64,000 nucleotides of DNA from the NCBI GenBank assembly GCA_905221325.1, contig CAJNCS010000006.1:62001-126000 (forward strand), written 5' to 3'. A program made the position numbers and the translations under genes. Source of the stretch: a bacterium (GTDB lineage Bacteria > Bacillota > Bacilli > Lactobacillales > Streptococcaceae). Each line of letters opens with the position of its first letter. The first letter of the stretch is position 1. Below are positions 18,924 to 29,210 of the stretch, one piece after another. The notes under the pieces are model-generated. The model saw only the letters and a list, made by a program, of their open reading frames with translations, searched no databases and was not told the DNA's origin.

Positions 18924-20078
18924 CTATTTTGCTTTATTGAGATAATCTGCAAATTTGTCAATAGAATTTTTCTCACCAGTTTTTGTGGTGTGAGTATAGA
19001 CATCTAATGTCATCTGACTGCTTGCATGACCGAGACGTTTTGATGTATTAGAAGGATCGATTCCAATTTCAGACATAAGTGTTGCATGTGTATGTCTAAA
19101 CCCATGTGGGCTAATTGGTTTTAATTTATGCTTTTTAATTATTCGATTCAGTACGTTATTAATGTAATCAGCATGCAAAGGTTCAATTTTGTCATTACTT
19201 GATATGTAAGAGAACATATATTCGTTACTAATATTCAGCTTTGTAAGAGGCAACTGAGATTGTTCTTTTAGATAGAAATTTCTCCATTGTTTAATAATAT
19301 CGATTGTCTCATCATCAAGATAGATTGTGCGAACTGAAGATTCATTCTTTGTGCTCTTTTCAATCGCTTTACCGTCAATTCTTCCTAGACTTTTGTCTAT
19401 GTTTAAGAGATTGCTATCAAAGTCAATATCAGCCCATTTTAAAGCGTATAATTCCCCTTTTCGTAGTCCACTAAATGCAAGAAGTCTAAATAAAGCAAAA
19501 TGTTTAAATGGCTCAGTTTCTTTCACTATATCAAGGAAATGATGTAATTCCTCCAGTGACCAAAAATTATCTGATCTAGTTTTTTTGATTTTAGGCATAA
19601 TAACATTCTTCATTGGATTGCGATCAATGTAGTTCATATTGATTGCAAAATCAAAAATTTTTGAGGTATAGGATTTTATCTGCTTGATATTTTTGAAAGT
19701 CTGAGATTTTTGTGTAATAAAATTTTGACAGTCCAAAGGACTGATTTGGTCAACACATTTATCGCCAAATACTGGTAGAATATGTATTCGATAGATATTT
19801 TTTGTTTGGGAAGAAGTTGTTTCTTCAACGGTACCAACATATGCCTTAAACCATTCTTGATAAAGTTCTTTATAAGTGACTTTGGGATTAGGTTTGTCGG
19901 CATTTACTGTAGGGGCGACGACACCAGCTTCTAAATGAGCTTCGTACAATTTTGCCTCTTTTTTGGTTTTGAATCCTCTCTTTAAGTGTCTTTTTTTCTT
20001 TCCATAAGCATCTAAGCCAATGTAAAAGCTGACATAGTAAAGGATTCCTTTTTTTGTTTTGTATTTGTGTATAGACAT
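18924..20078 (-). CDS. int: Tyrosine integrase of element 1
   Basis: The 384-aa tyrosine recombinase has an N-terminal arm-binding domain (about residues 1-55, AP2-like), a SAM-like core-binding domain (about 70-165) and the catalytic domain. Catalytic residues are visible: R206 in SGLRKGE, H325 and R328 in HGFRH, H351 in LGHAS, and nucleophile Y361 in DVYTH. It resembles Tn916-family integrases and directs insertion into the rpsI 3' end. It is transcribed toward rpsI, with its stop about 130 bases from attL. It looks intact, so the element may still be excisable. Confidence 0.95.
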   Translation of the reverse strand: MSIHKYKTKKGILYYVSFYIGLDAYGKKKRHLKRGFKTKKEAKLYEAHLEAGVVAPTVNADKPNPKVTYKELYQEWFKAYVGTVEETTSSQTKNIYRIHILPVFGDKCVDQISPLDCQNFITQKSQTFKNIKQIKSYTSKIFDFAINMNYIDRNPMKNVIMPKIKKTRSDNFWSLEELHHFLDIVKETEPFKHFALFRLLAFSGLRKGELYALKWADIDFDSNLLNIDKSLGRIDGKAIEKSTKNESSVRTIYLDDETIDIIKQWRNFYLKEQSQLPLTKLNISNEYMFSYISSNDKIEPLHADYINNVLNRIIKKHKLKPISPHGFRHTHATLMSEIGIDPSNTSKRLGHASSQMTLDVYTHTTKTGEKNSIDKFADYLNKAK

Positions 20079-20094
20079 TTTTTCTCCGTATCTA

Positions 20095-20126
20095 AGTTTT
20101 CGGAGCTTATGTAATTGAGAAATGAG
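20095..20126 (+). repeat. CGGAGCTTAT repeat, copy A
   Basis: TTTCGGAGCTTATGTAATTG followed by AGAAATGAG lies just upstream of int. Related copies are at 20755-20784 (same strand) and 32353-32381 (opposite strand). They occur only within this element and may be further recombinase or Xis sites, or operators. Confidence 0.55.
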
Positions 20127-20129
20127 TGT

Positions 20130-20648
20130 CTATCTATTTTTTCTATCTTCTTGTCGGATAGCGTATTCGTCTGTTTTAATCCAGCTCTGCCAAACTTTAG
20201 AGTCTTTATTTTGGTGATTCATATAGTCTATAAACTCAGACATAAAACGTTTGTTTTTCTCAGCTAGGTATTCTGAGAATATATGACGAAATTCATCTGA
20301 AAAACTATCATCAAGTGGTAGTGTTAATGCCCTTTCGCCAAATTCGATACTTTTCTTTAACTTCTCCATATCGCTTTTAAAAGGTGTCACAGAACCAATT
20401 TTAGATGTTTTGAAACTATCTGTAACAATTTTAAGATTTGATGGAGCGTGTGGGTTGCTATCAAGTCCCATAATGTAAGCGACGGAAACATTAAAGTATT
20501 TTGCCAATTTTTCAGCATTATCTTTTTTAGGTTTGCGGATTCCTTGATTGTATCCAGAAAGTGTAGGATAGGCTATATTTGTAGCTTCGCTAATTTCTGT
20601 CAATTTTTTTCCGCTATCTTCTATTAGTTTAGTAATATGATTGGTCAT
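20130..20648 (-). CDS. Phage-type repressor (XRE-family HTH)
   Basis: The 172-aa protein has an N-terminal Cro/CI helix-turn-helix (about residues 1-60, LTEISEATNIAYPTLSGYNQG) and a C-terminal part without a recognisable S24 peptidase, so it probably is not self-cleaving. The start at 20648 follows AAGGAGGTTCTC; an ATG 30 bases upstream lacks such a site. It is divergent from the early genes, as immunity repressors usually are, and should bind the ATTC-N5-GAAT palindromes between them. How it is inactivated is not visible. Confidence 0.85.
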   Translation of the reverse strand: MTNHITKLIEDSGKKLTEISEATNIAYPTLSGYNQGIRKPKKDNAEKLAKYFNVSVAYIMGLDSNPHAPSNLKIVTDSFKTSKIGSVTPFKSDMEKLKKSIEFGERALTLPLDDSFSDEFRHIFSEYLAEKNKRFMSEFIDYMNHQNKDSKVWQSWIKTDEYAIRQEDRKNR

Positions 20649-20681
20649 GAGAACCTCCTTTTTATTATTATAACACATTTT

Positions 20682-20741
20682 ATTCTTTTTGAATAAAAAA
20701 GCTTGAAAAAATTTAAAAAGGATATATAATTCAAAATGAAT
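20682..20741. promoter_or_regulatory. Divergent promoter region with two ATTC-N5-GAAT operators
   Basis: Operator 1 is ATTC-TTTTT-GAAT (20682-20694) and operator 2 is ATTC-AAAAT-GAAT (20729-20741). The rightward promoter is TTGAAA (20703-20708), 16 bases, TATAAT (20725-20730), and operator 2 overlaps its -10. On the other strand a TATAAT follows operator 1, ahead of the repressor gene. The same half-sites with equal spacing suggest one repressor controls both directions. Confidence 0.65.
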
Positions 20742-20754
20742 AACAAATTAAATG

Positions 20755-20784
20755 GTTTCGGAGCTTATTTAATTTAGAAATGAG
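20755..20784 (+). repeat. CGGAGCTTAT repeat, copy B
   Basis: GTTTCGGAGCTTATTTAATT followed by TAGAAATGAG lies in the leader just before the start at 20795. It matches copy A at 20095 at most positions. Confidence 0.5.
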
Positions 20785-20794
20785 GTGTGAATTT

Positions 20795-21076
20795 ATGTCG
20801 GAAACTACTTTAGTTGTCCAGCTTCCTAAAGAATTAGAGAAGCAATTACGTGCTCACTATGATGAGATGATTTCAAATGCTGTGGCAAGAGTATTTGAAG
20901 ATAAAGAACTTTATAAACCCATGGTTCGTATGTCAGGTCTATCTAGGTGGTTAGATGTATCTACGACTACAATCCAAAAATGGACGAAAGAAGGAATGCC
21001 AACCATGGTGATTGATGGAGTGACTTTATACGATAAAAGAGCAGTAACAAGATGGTTGAAGCAATATGAAAGATAG
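20795..21076 (+). CDS. Excisionase-like / DUF771-type small DNA-binding protein
   Basis: The 93-aa protein has a helical N-terminal half and a C-terminal winged-helix segment (SRWLDVSTTTIQKWTKEGMP ... DKRAVTRWLKQYE) like Xis/MerR-type DNA-binding domains. It resembles the DUF771 proteins of Gram-positive phages. It is the first gene of the early operon, after the repressor-controlled promoter. The start at 20795 is chosen because GAGGTG lies just before it and contains the alternative upstream ATG. A role in excision is likely but unproven. Confidence 0.7.
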   Translation: MSETTLVVQLPKELEKQLRAHYDEMISNAVARVFEDKELYKPMVRMSGLSRWLDVSTTTIQKWTKEGMPTMVIDGVTLYDKRAVTRWLKQYER

Positions 21077-21084
21077 GTACTCGT

Positions 21085-21924
21085 ATGAATGGTGTTCAGT
21101 GGATCAAGATAACAACAGATATATTTGATGATGAAAAAATTCAATTAATAGAATCAATGCCAGAAGGAGATACCCTTATTGTAATATGGTTCAAAATTCT
21201 GGTGCTTGCAGGAAAGCAAAATAATAGTGGCATACTGAGTCTAGGGAACAAGGTATATTACACAGAAGAGATGCTTTCAACAGTGTTTAGACGAAAAGCG
21301 ACATCTGTGAAATTAGCTCTTAGCATGTTTGAAGAATTTGGCATGATAGAAATCATTGATGGCGCTATTACCATTCCAAAATGGGAGAAACATCAGAATA
21401 TAGATGGCCTAGAAAAGATTAGAAAACAAACTAGGGAACGTGTTGCTCGTCATAGACAAAAACAAAAAGCACTAATTACAGGCGAGCCGCAACTCGTTTT
21501 AGACTGTAACGTTACAGTAACGGATGAAAATGATAATGTAACGCAAGAGATTAAGAACGAGAGTAAGAATAAGAAAGAGATTGAGAATATACTGGATAAT
21601 AGTTCTAGAAAGCCTGAAACTTATATTCCACCTAAATATTATTCTTTGTTAGAATCCATTTCTTATAAGTACAATGATAGATTTTTGTATCCTAACAATT
21701 ACACTTTAACACATGCTCAGAAGATGAAAATAGGCGAGTATTTGGCTAGTGGATATGTAACTAGTGATGAAGTCATTAGTATGATTGAACGGATTCCTGA
21801 GGATGCGACTTCTCCTTTGGCGTATTTATTTAAGTCTATGGAGAATTTAAAGCAGGAACGGATACTAGAGTGCAAAGCAATTGCTCATGAAAATGCCAGA
21901 AAGAAGTATATGATAAATGAGTAG
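21085..21924 (+). CDS. Phage replisome organizer-like protein
   Basis: The 279-aa protein has an N-terminal domain (about residues 1-120, VQWIKITTDIFDDEKIQLIE) matching the phage replisome-organizer N-terminal domain, a winged-helix initiator fold. A charged linker (RERVARHRQKQK) leads to a C-terminal domain that may recruit host helicase or loader. It suggests the excised element replicates. It lies 8 bases after the previous gene and overlaps the next by 8 bases. No primase or helicase gene follows, so host proteins must serve. Confidence 0.85.
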   Translation: MNGVQWIKITTDIFDDEKIQLIESMPEGDTLIVIWFKILVLAGKQNNSGILSLGNKVYYTEEMLSTVFRRKATSVKLALSMFEEFGMIEIIDGAITIPKWEKHQNIDGLEKIRKQTRERVARHRQKQKALITGEPQLVLDCNVTVTDENDNVTQEIKNESKNKKEIENILDNSSRKPETYIPPKYYSLLESISYKYNDRFLYPNNYTLTHAQKMKIGEYLASGYVTSDEVISMIERIPEDATSPLAYLFKSMENLKQERILECKAIAHENARKKYMINE

Positions 21925-22276
21925 ATATCGGACTGTTCTAAAGAAATGTTATATCACTGAAGAGCAAAATGAAATAGTGAATAACTTAATTGAAATGACA
22001 AACCATCTAAGTTTTTCCTCTTATGCTAGAAAAATGTTGTTTAAACGTTCGCCAATTTATCTTCAATTTGATTTTGAATCTTATCATGACTTTATATTTC
22101 AAGTTAGAAGGATTATCAACAACTTACGTCAGTTAGAAAGAATAGCAGAACAAAGTGAAGATTTCGATAATGTAAGGATATTTCACTGCTGTGTTGAGAT
22201 GATGATAGGATATGAAAAGAAGACAAGCAAACAAGTGAAAGAACTTGTGAAACGACTAAATAAGAAAACGAGGTGA
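21917..22276 (+). CDS. MobC-like relaxosome accessory protein 1
   Basis: The 119-aa protein has the MobC pattern: a short N-terminal YRTVLKKCYITEEQNEIVNNL strand-helix, the SFSSYARKMLF motif of ribbon-helix-helix relaxosome proteins, and a C-terminal helical region. Such proteins bind oriT and assist a relaxase. Its start overlaps the replisome organizer gene by 8 bases. The next gene encodes a paralogue. No relaxase gene is found in the element, which is unusual for mobC. Confidence 0.75.
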   Translation: MSRYRTVLKKCYITEEQNEIVNNLIEMTNHLSFSSYARKMLFKRSPIYLQFDFESYHDFIFQVRRIINNLRQLERIAEQSEDFDNVRIFHCCVEMMIGYEKKTSKQVKELVKRLNKKTR

Positions 22277-22283
22277 TAAGATT

Positions 22284-22616
22284 ATGAGAATAAAATCGGT
22301 GTTGAAACAGGTATTTTTGACAGAAGAAGAAAATAAAAAATTAAATGATTGTATGAGGAAGGAAAATATTTGTAATTTTTCTGAGTTTGCTAGAAAAAAA
22401 TTAATCCGAACAGATTTGAACATTCATAAAGTCTCTTTTGAAGGTTTAGTTCCATTAACAGAAGAGTTGGAACAGGTAGGAAAGAATATCAATTATATAG
22501 CCCGTCTTGCAACTGTAGTTGGGAGAATAAGCTATGAAAACAAAATGGATATGTCTATTTTGATGCAAAAAATAGTTGATGTGATGGAGGAAAAAGATGT
22601 TTATTTTCAAAAGTAA
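22284..22616 (+). CDS. MobC-like relaxosome accessory protein 2
   Basis: The 110-aa protein shows the same plan as its neighbour: IKSVLKQVFLTEEENKKLND, then NFSEFARKKLI, then helices with VPLTEELEQVGKNINYIARL, the MobC core near NxIARL. It starts 7 bases after the first copy, preceded by GAGGTGATAAG. Two divergent MobC proteins in a row could form a heteromeric oriT complex. Only weak identity remains between them, so the duplication is old. Confidence 0.75.
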   Translation: MRIKSVLKQVFLTEEENKKLNDCMRKENICNFSEFARKKLIRTDLNIHKVSFEGLVPLTEELEQVGKNINYIARLATVVGRISYENKMDMSILMQKIVDVMEEKDVYFQK

Positions 22617-22791
22617 TATGGATAAGGATTTTGATCAGATATGCGAATACATATTGAAATTAAAGCGAGCAGAATTATTTCTTCATGGGATTAAACAACA
22701 AGATAAAACGAAGGCTCGTTTGTATCATGCGATGCTGGAATACTACGATGCTAACCATAAAAAAGAAAGCCATATGAGAATTTTAAAATAA
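22597..22791 (+). CDS. Small helical protein after mobC
   Basis: The 64-aa protein is charged and largely helical. It begins within the end of the second MobC gene (20-base overlap) and has a good ribosome-binding site GGAGGAAAAAG. I do not recognise a family. Its position, where a relaxase gene would be expected, and the terminator immediately after it suggest the end of the mobilization operon. It could be a small accessory factor. Confidence 0.6.
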   Translation: MFIFKSNMDKDFDQICEYILKLKRAELFLHGIKQQDKTKARLYHAMLEYYDANHKKESHMRILK

Positions 22792-22797
22792 GGAAAT

Positions 22798-22825
22798 GCT
22801 GTAAAAATTTTTTTGCAGCGTTTTT
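22798..22825 (+). terminator. Terminator of the early/mobilization operon
   Basis: GCTGTAAAAA pairs with TTTTTGCAGC around two T and is followed by GTTTTT. Confidence 0.85.
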
Positions 22826-22844
22826 ATATATCTTCTTAAAAAAT

Positions 22845-23030
22845 TTGTACACACAAAGTACAGCTAAAGTGATTTTTTGATCATTGTATCGAAGGGGAGA
22901 AATTTCTCATATTATGACTTTGCGAGCTCAGAGTCTGTATACACACACTCCCAAAATCACCCCCAAAATTTGTATACACATAGTGTATGTACTTTTGAGG
23001 TGATTTGAATTTTGGGGAATCCCCAAACCC
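22845..23030. other. Candidate origin of transfer or replication, non-coding
   Basis: The 363-base gap after the mobilization genes is rich in nested symmetry. CCCCAAAATT (22961-22970) pairs with AATTTTGGGG (23008-23017). Outside and next to it AAATCACC (22954-22961) pairs with GGTGATTT (22999-23006). TACAC-ATA-GTGTA sits between. The perfect palindrome TTTGGGGAATCCCCAAA (23011-23027) follows at once. TGTACACACA/TGTATACACA motifs recur near 22846, 22936 and 22971, like iterons. Position after mobC suggests oriT; the recurring motifs would also fit a replication origin. A TATAAT at 23066 probably starts the next operon. Confidence 0.55.
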
Positions 23031-23154
23031 CTGATGGAATTATACGAGATAGGAAAAGAAAGTGGTATAATAAACATACGATAGTAACCGTAATATGTTC
23101 TGTTCAAATAAATGAATTATATCTAAATTTTAATTTTAAAAAGAAGGGAATAAA

Positions 23155-26100
23155 ATGACTTTTGATAACCTAGTACATCAGATTAATGAACTTGCTGAAA
23201 CGCAACGTGATAGAGGAACATACTTTGAGTATTTAGCACGTGCCTATTTTCAAAATGAACCAACTTACCAAAATGAATTTAAAAATGTATGGATGTTAGC
23301 TGATGTTCCAGCTGAATTTGGCATACCAAAAGCTGATATTGGTGTTGATTTGGTTGCTGAAAAATCTACTGGTGAATTAGTTGCTATTCAGGCTAAGTTT
23401 TACAATCATGCCATTCAAAAGGCCAATATTGATTCGTTCTTAAGTGAGCTTGGAAAAGACTATTATGAATCAGGGATTATAGTAGCTTCAACTGATAAAT
23501 GGGGCAAAAATGCAGAAAATGCTTTGTCTGACAGAAGTGATGTTATTCGTATTGGTTTATCTGATCTAAGAAATTCCCGTATTGATTGGACAAAGTTCTC
23601 TTTTGATCGTCCAGAAGAAGTAACTGTAAAAGCAAAAAAGAAACCAAGATACTACCAGAGAGAAGTTATCAAATCAGCATTGGAGCACTTTAAAGAGAAT
23701 GACCGTGGTCAACTGATCATGGCTCCAGGGACTGGAAAAACCTTTACCAGTTTGAAGGTGGCAGAAGCTATGGCTAAGGAAGCTGGTCAAGAACAATATA
23801 CAGTCCTTTATCTTGTTCCTAGTATTCAACTTTTGACTCAGACCTTGAGAGGTTGGAATAATGATACTGAGCTGACTATGTCCTCTATGGCTGTTACCAG
23901 TGATAGGAATGCTAGCCGTGGAAGTGTCAAGCAGGATGAATCAAATATAACAATTAAAGCTAGTGATATAGGTTATCCCGCTACAACTTCATCAAAAAAA
24001 GTTGTTGAAAATTATCAAGAGTTAATGGAACATCCTAAAAAAGAAATGTTAGTAGTGTTTGGTACTTACCAGTCTATTGATGTACTAGGAAAAGCTCAAC
24101 AAAATGGATTTCCTGATTTTGATTTGATTATTGCTGATGAGGCTCACAGAACAACAGGTGCTAAAGCCTTTGGCGAAGAAGCTTCTGCTTTTACAAAAGT
24201 TCACAGTAATTCAAACGTAAAAGGTGCTAAACGTCTTTATCAAACAGCAACCCCTAAGCTTTATGGAAGTGAAGCAAAAAAGAAGGCTGAGAGTAATTCA
24301 ATTCTAATCTCAAGTATGGATGATGAAACTTTATACGGTAGTGTATTCTATCGTTTAGGTTTTGGAGATGCTATTAGTCATGACATACTAACTGATTATA
24401 AACTGATGGTTTTAGCAGTTGATGAAACAGTTGTTCAGAAAGATATGCAAAAAGCTCTTGCTGATTCAGAGAATGGGCTGAATATTGATGATGTAGGGCG
24501 TATCATTGGTGTTTGGAATGGAATGATTAAACGAGAAAGTTTTGCAGATAAAGTTTCTGGCGAACCAATGCAAAGAGCTATAGCCTTTTCTCGGACTATT
24601 GAAGATAGTAAAAGGCTATCAACTCAGTTTGAAAATGTTGTTAATGAATACCTTAATAGTGATGAAGGCTATTCCGTAAATGTTCGTCACGTAGATGGCA
24701 GTATGAACGCCCTTGAAAAAAATGAAGCATTAGATTGGTTAGCTAGTAATGATATTCCTGAAGATTCAGCTCGTATTTTGTCAAATGTTCGCTTTCTAAC
24801 AGAAGGAATTGATGTTCCTAATCTTGATGCTATTATCTTCCTGTCTCCTCGAAAATCACAGGTAGATATTGTTCAGGCTGTCGGACGAATCATCCGTAAA
24901 TTTGAAGGAAAAGAATATGGCTACATTATTCTACCAATTGTAGTTCCAGCAGGTGAGACACCAGAAACAATTCTCGATAACAATAAAACATACGATGTTA
25001 TTTGGCAGGTGTTAAACGCACTGCGTTCAGTAGATGAACGTTTTGAAGCTACAGTTAATAAACTAGAATTAAACAAACAAAAACCAAAAAATATCCAAGT
25101 TATTGGGGTTGGTGGTGCACCAGACGATCCCAATTTCAATGAAAGTTATGTGAAAGAGCCAATAGTTGCTTATCAAACAGAACTTGAACTTGAATGGGAA
25201 GCTGTCGAAGGTGCAATTTATGGTAAGATTGTTCAAAAAGTGGGGGATAGACGTTACTTAGAAGACTGGTCAAAAGATGTAGCTGATATTGCTAGACGTC
25301 ACATTCAAGGAATTGAGTTCATCTTAGAACAAAATCCTGATAGTAAATCTGCTTTTGATAAATTCCTTCATAGCTTACAACACAATATCAATGAATCAAT
25401 TGACCAAAGTCAAGCGATTGAGATGTTGGCGCAACACTTAATTACTTTACCAATTTTTGATGCACTCTTTGGAGAATACAGTTTTGTTAAGAACAATCCA
25501 GTCAGTTCTGCCATGGAACAAATTGTAGAAGAGCTATCACAATTTGGCTTTGAAAAAGAGCAGAAAGAGTTGCAACCATTTTATGATTCAGTTCGCCTAC
25601 GAGCTGAGGGCATTGATAATGCTCAAGCTAAGCAGAAAATCATTATTACTCTATACGATAAATTCTTTTCTACCGGTTTCAAATCAACCACAGAAAGATT
25701 AGGTATTGTCTTTACTCCTGTAGAAGTTGTAGATTTTATTGTAAAGTCAGTAGATGTAGTCTTGAGAAAGCATTTTGGTAAGACTTTAGCGAGTGAGAAT
25801 GTTCATATTTTGGATCCATTTACTGGAACTGGAACATTTATCACTAGAACATTGCATTACTTGAAATCACTGATGGATAGTGGTGAAATTACCTTTGATG
25901 ATATTCTAAGAAAATATACACAAGAACTGCATGCAAATGAGATCGTTCTTCTAAGCTATTACATTGCTGCCATTAATATTGAGGCTGTATTTGATGAAAT
26001 TAATGGTGATGAACCGTATGCACCATTCGAAGGAATTGTCTTAACGGATACTTTTGAATCAACAGAAACAGAAGACACTCTTGACGACTCTTTCTTTGGC

Positions 26101-27844
26101 ACAAATGATAAACGTCTGAAACGACAACAAGAGAAACCAATTACAGCGATTATTGGAAACCCACCATATTCAATTGGACAAAATAGTCAAAATGATAATA
26201 ATCAGAATGTATCATATCCAAAATTAGATACACGATTAGCAGAAACTTATGAATGCTGGGCTCACAAAAGGATTATACGATTCTTACGTAAAAGCTTTCC
26301 GTTGGGCATCAGATAGACTTACAAATCAAGGTGTGATTGGATTTGTAACGAATGGTAACTATCTTAATACCAATTCAGCTGATGGTTTACGTGCTGGACT
26401 TTACGAAGAATTTAATCATCTTTATATTTTTAATCTCCGTGGTGACCAGAGAACACTAGGAGAACAATCTCGAAGAGAAGGTGGGAAAATCTTTGGTTCT
26501 GGGAGTCGCACGCCTGTTGCGATTTCAATTCTAGTCAAAGATGGTTCAGATAGCCATGAACTCCACTATCATGACATAGGCGATTATTTATCACAAAAGG
26601 AAAAACTAGCAATTATTTCTGGATTTGGCGATGTTTCGCAACTAGATTGGCAAGAGATTATTCCGGATGAAAACAATGATTGGCTTAATCAAAGAGATCC
26701 GAATTATCAGAAATATGATAGTTTAGCAGGAGAAGATAAAGTTGTGTTCTTGCAAAACATCATAGGTGTTTCGACGAATAGAGACAGTTGGGTCTATGGT
26801 TTTTCTGAGCAGGGCACTCTTGCAAACTCTAAGAGATTAATTGAAAATTATAATTCTGAAGTTGTCAGATTATCAGATATTTCAATAGAAGAAAAGAAAG
26901 ATTACTTAAATAGAAAAGATGATTTTATAAAGTGGTCTGCAAAACTTGAAGACTCTATCTTAAAATCTAAAAAGATCCAATTTGATAAAAATAGTGTTGT
27001 CCAATCACTTTATAGACCCTTTACAAAGAAATATCTATACTACGGCAATGATGTCGTTGAGAGACCTGGACAGTGGTATAAGAAATTCGGTAAGGATAAC
27101 TTAGTTATAATGACTACTGGGAGAGGTGTGTCGAGAGATTTTTCACCTTTAGTAACAAATTTAATTCCTAATATGGATAGTTTGGAAAAATCACAGAGTT
27201 TCATGCGTTTTGACAACGAAGTTGATGAAACATCATTGTTCCAGAATAATGATAATATGAATCAAGAATTTGCTGATAAGCTAGGATTAAATTTGGATGA
27301 CACCTTTGCTTATGTCTATGGGTTACTCAACTCTAAAGAATATCAAGAAAAGTATGCTAACGATTTGAAGAAAGACTTAGCTCGAATTCCAATTGTTAAG
27401 AATAAAGAAAAGTATGTTGAAGTTGGTCAGAAATTGATGGACTTACATCTTAACTATGAAGAAATCCCTGTTTATGATGGGGTAGAGATTACACCTATTG
27501 TTAATCCAAGCTATAAAGTAACTAAGATGAGATTCGCTAAGAAACGTGATGAAAATGGTAAATCGGTGAATGACTTATCCACAATCATATTTAACAGTGA
27601 TATCACTATAAGTAATATCCCCGAAAAGGCGTATGAATATGTTGTGAATGGACGCTCAGCTATTGAATGGATAATAGATCAGTATCAGGTTAAAACTGAT
27701 AAAAAATCAGGAATTACAGATGACCCAAACGACTATAGTGAAGATGAAAAATATATCTTCAATTTACTATTGAGAATTATCAATGTATCTGTACAAACGG
27801 TTGACTTAATTAATAGTTTACCTAAATTTGAGGTGGAGGAGTAA
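23155..27844 (+). pseudogene. Type ISP restriction-modification enzyme, frameshifted
   Basis: Together the two frames encode about 1560 residues in LlaGI-like order: Mrr-type nuclease (VDLVAEKSTGELVAIQAKFY, about residues 63-83), SF2 helicase/translocase (MAPGTGKT about 189-196, DEAH about 329, QAVGRIIRKF), an N6-adenine methyltransferase (DPFTGTGTF about 887, NPPY about 1002) and a target-recognition part. The first frame ends at 26316; the continuation is in the +1 frame from about 26249, where ETY should lead into NAGLTKGLYDSY. One extra base near 26245-26252 explains it. The break falls after the methylase motifs, so target recognition is lost unless the shift is bypassed or is a sequencing error. 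Confidence 0.88.
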
Positions 27845-27848
27845 GAAT

Positions 27849-29210
27849 ATGGATTTTTTTTACGACAAAGAAAAAAGTTTTGAGAAAATTGAATTGCATT
27901 ATCTATCTAATACAATTTCCTATGGTGTAGAGAAAAATAAAGATGGAAATTCTTTTTTCTATGATTCTAACGGAAAACTGGAACATCCTGACTCTCAAGA
28001 GGAACAGCAAAAAGTCTTTACAAAAATTGACTTTCAACGTATGATTAGTGGAAAAATTCACAGAATAGTTTACGGTGAAAAATATTCAAACATTGTTTTT
28101 CTAGCAGGTGCAGGAGCATCTGTGGTAGGAGGAAATTCAAACTATGGTAAGACAGTAAAAATGATTGCTGACGACATATTTGTAAAATTAGATAAGTCGG
28201 ATAACTTGTATAGCCTTGAAGAATTAGCTGAGATGTGTAGGTACAAAGATGGTAATATATTAGATAAAGAAAAATTTGGAGAATCCGATAAGCCTAGATT
28301 GGATGATGGATTTAATCTCGAAGATTTCTTATCAACACTATTCCATTACCGGCCATATGCGCCTGATACAGATAAAGACAAATTTAATAATAGTATCAAA
28401 AAGATTTTACAACTAATTAAAGAAAATACAAATTATTCATATGACAGTAAGGAACTGAAGCATGGTAATTTATTAAACTTTTTGTCAAGCTTATCAGGAA
28501 AGGATGGAAATAAATTTTCGGTTATTACGACAAATTATGATGTTTTAATCGAAGAAGCTGCGGCAGAAAATAATTTTGTTGTTTTTGATGGTTTTAATTT
28601 CACTCCAATACCGAAGTTTGATAGCAGTATGTTTGAATGGAATCTTATAAGGGAAGTTCAGAATATCAACACTAGAGAGGTTGAATATAAGGATAAGACA
28701 TTCAATCTTTTAAAAATACATGGTTCACTTACATGGGAAAAACAAGATGATGGAACTATTTTGAGAAAAAATAAAGATAGCATCATAGATACAGACAAAA
28801 TGGTAATGGTCTTTCCAAGTTCTGATAAATATGCTCAAAGTTACCAAGAACCATATTTTGAACTCTTTACAAAATTTCAAGATCTTATAAAGCGTCCAAA
28901 CACTTTGTTGATTTCATCTGGATTCAGTTTCGCGGATGCTCACATTTCCAAAATGGTTATTCAGGCTTTGAAAAATAACACTAGTTTAAAACTTTTGGTT
29001 ACTGATTTTAATATTGATCCAAATAGAGAGTACAATAAGAGTGATGGAAAATTTAAGTTAATTGATAAATCTGACTCGAAATACAATCAAAATTGGGCAA
29101 AACTTATAGATTTAATGGATAAAGGGTATCCAATTACATTTTTAAAGGCTACCATGAACAGTGATTTAGTTGATCTCTTGAGAGGAAAGTACTTAAATGA
29201 CGAAGATTGA
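27849..29210 (+). CDS. SIR2-domain protein of a SIR2-HerA defence pair
   Basis: The 453-aa protein has a SIR2-like fold: nucleotide-binding LAGAGAS (residues 85-91), TTNYD (227-231) and the expected catalytic histidine H291 in KIHGSLTWE, then a C-terminal GFSFADAHIS segment seen in defence-associated SIR2 proteins. These enzymes degrade NAD+ on phage infection. The start at 27849 follows GGAGGAGTAAG, right after the restriction gene. It overlaps the HerA gene by 14 bases. SIR2-HerA pairs (also called Nezha) form a large complex that is toxic when triggered. All key residues are present. Confidence 0.88.
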   Translation: MDFFYDKEKSFEKIELHYLSNTISYGVEKNKDGNSFFYDSNGKLEHPDSQEEQQKVFTKIDFQRMISGKIHRIVYGEKYSNIVFLAGAGASVVGGNSNYGKTVKMIADDIFVKLDKSDNLYSLEELAEMCRYKDGNILDKEKFGESDKPRLDDGFNLEDFLSTLFHYRPYAPDTDKDKFNNSIKKILQLIKENTNYSYDSKELKHGNLLNFLSSLSGKDGNKFSVITTNYDVLIEEAAAENNFVVFDGFNFTPIPKFDSSMFEWNLIREVQNINTREVEYKDKTFNLLKIHGSLTWEKQDDGTILRKNKDSIIDTDKMVMVFPSSDKYAQSYQEPYFELFTKFQDLIKRPNTLLISSGFSFADAHISKMVIQALKNNTSLKLLVTDFNIDPNREYNKSDGKFKLIDKSDSKYNQNWAKLIDLMDKGYPITFLKATMNSDLVDLLRGKYLNDED

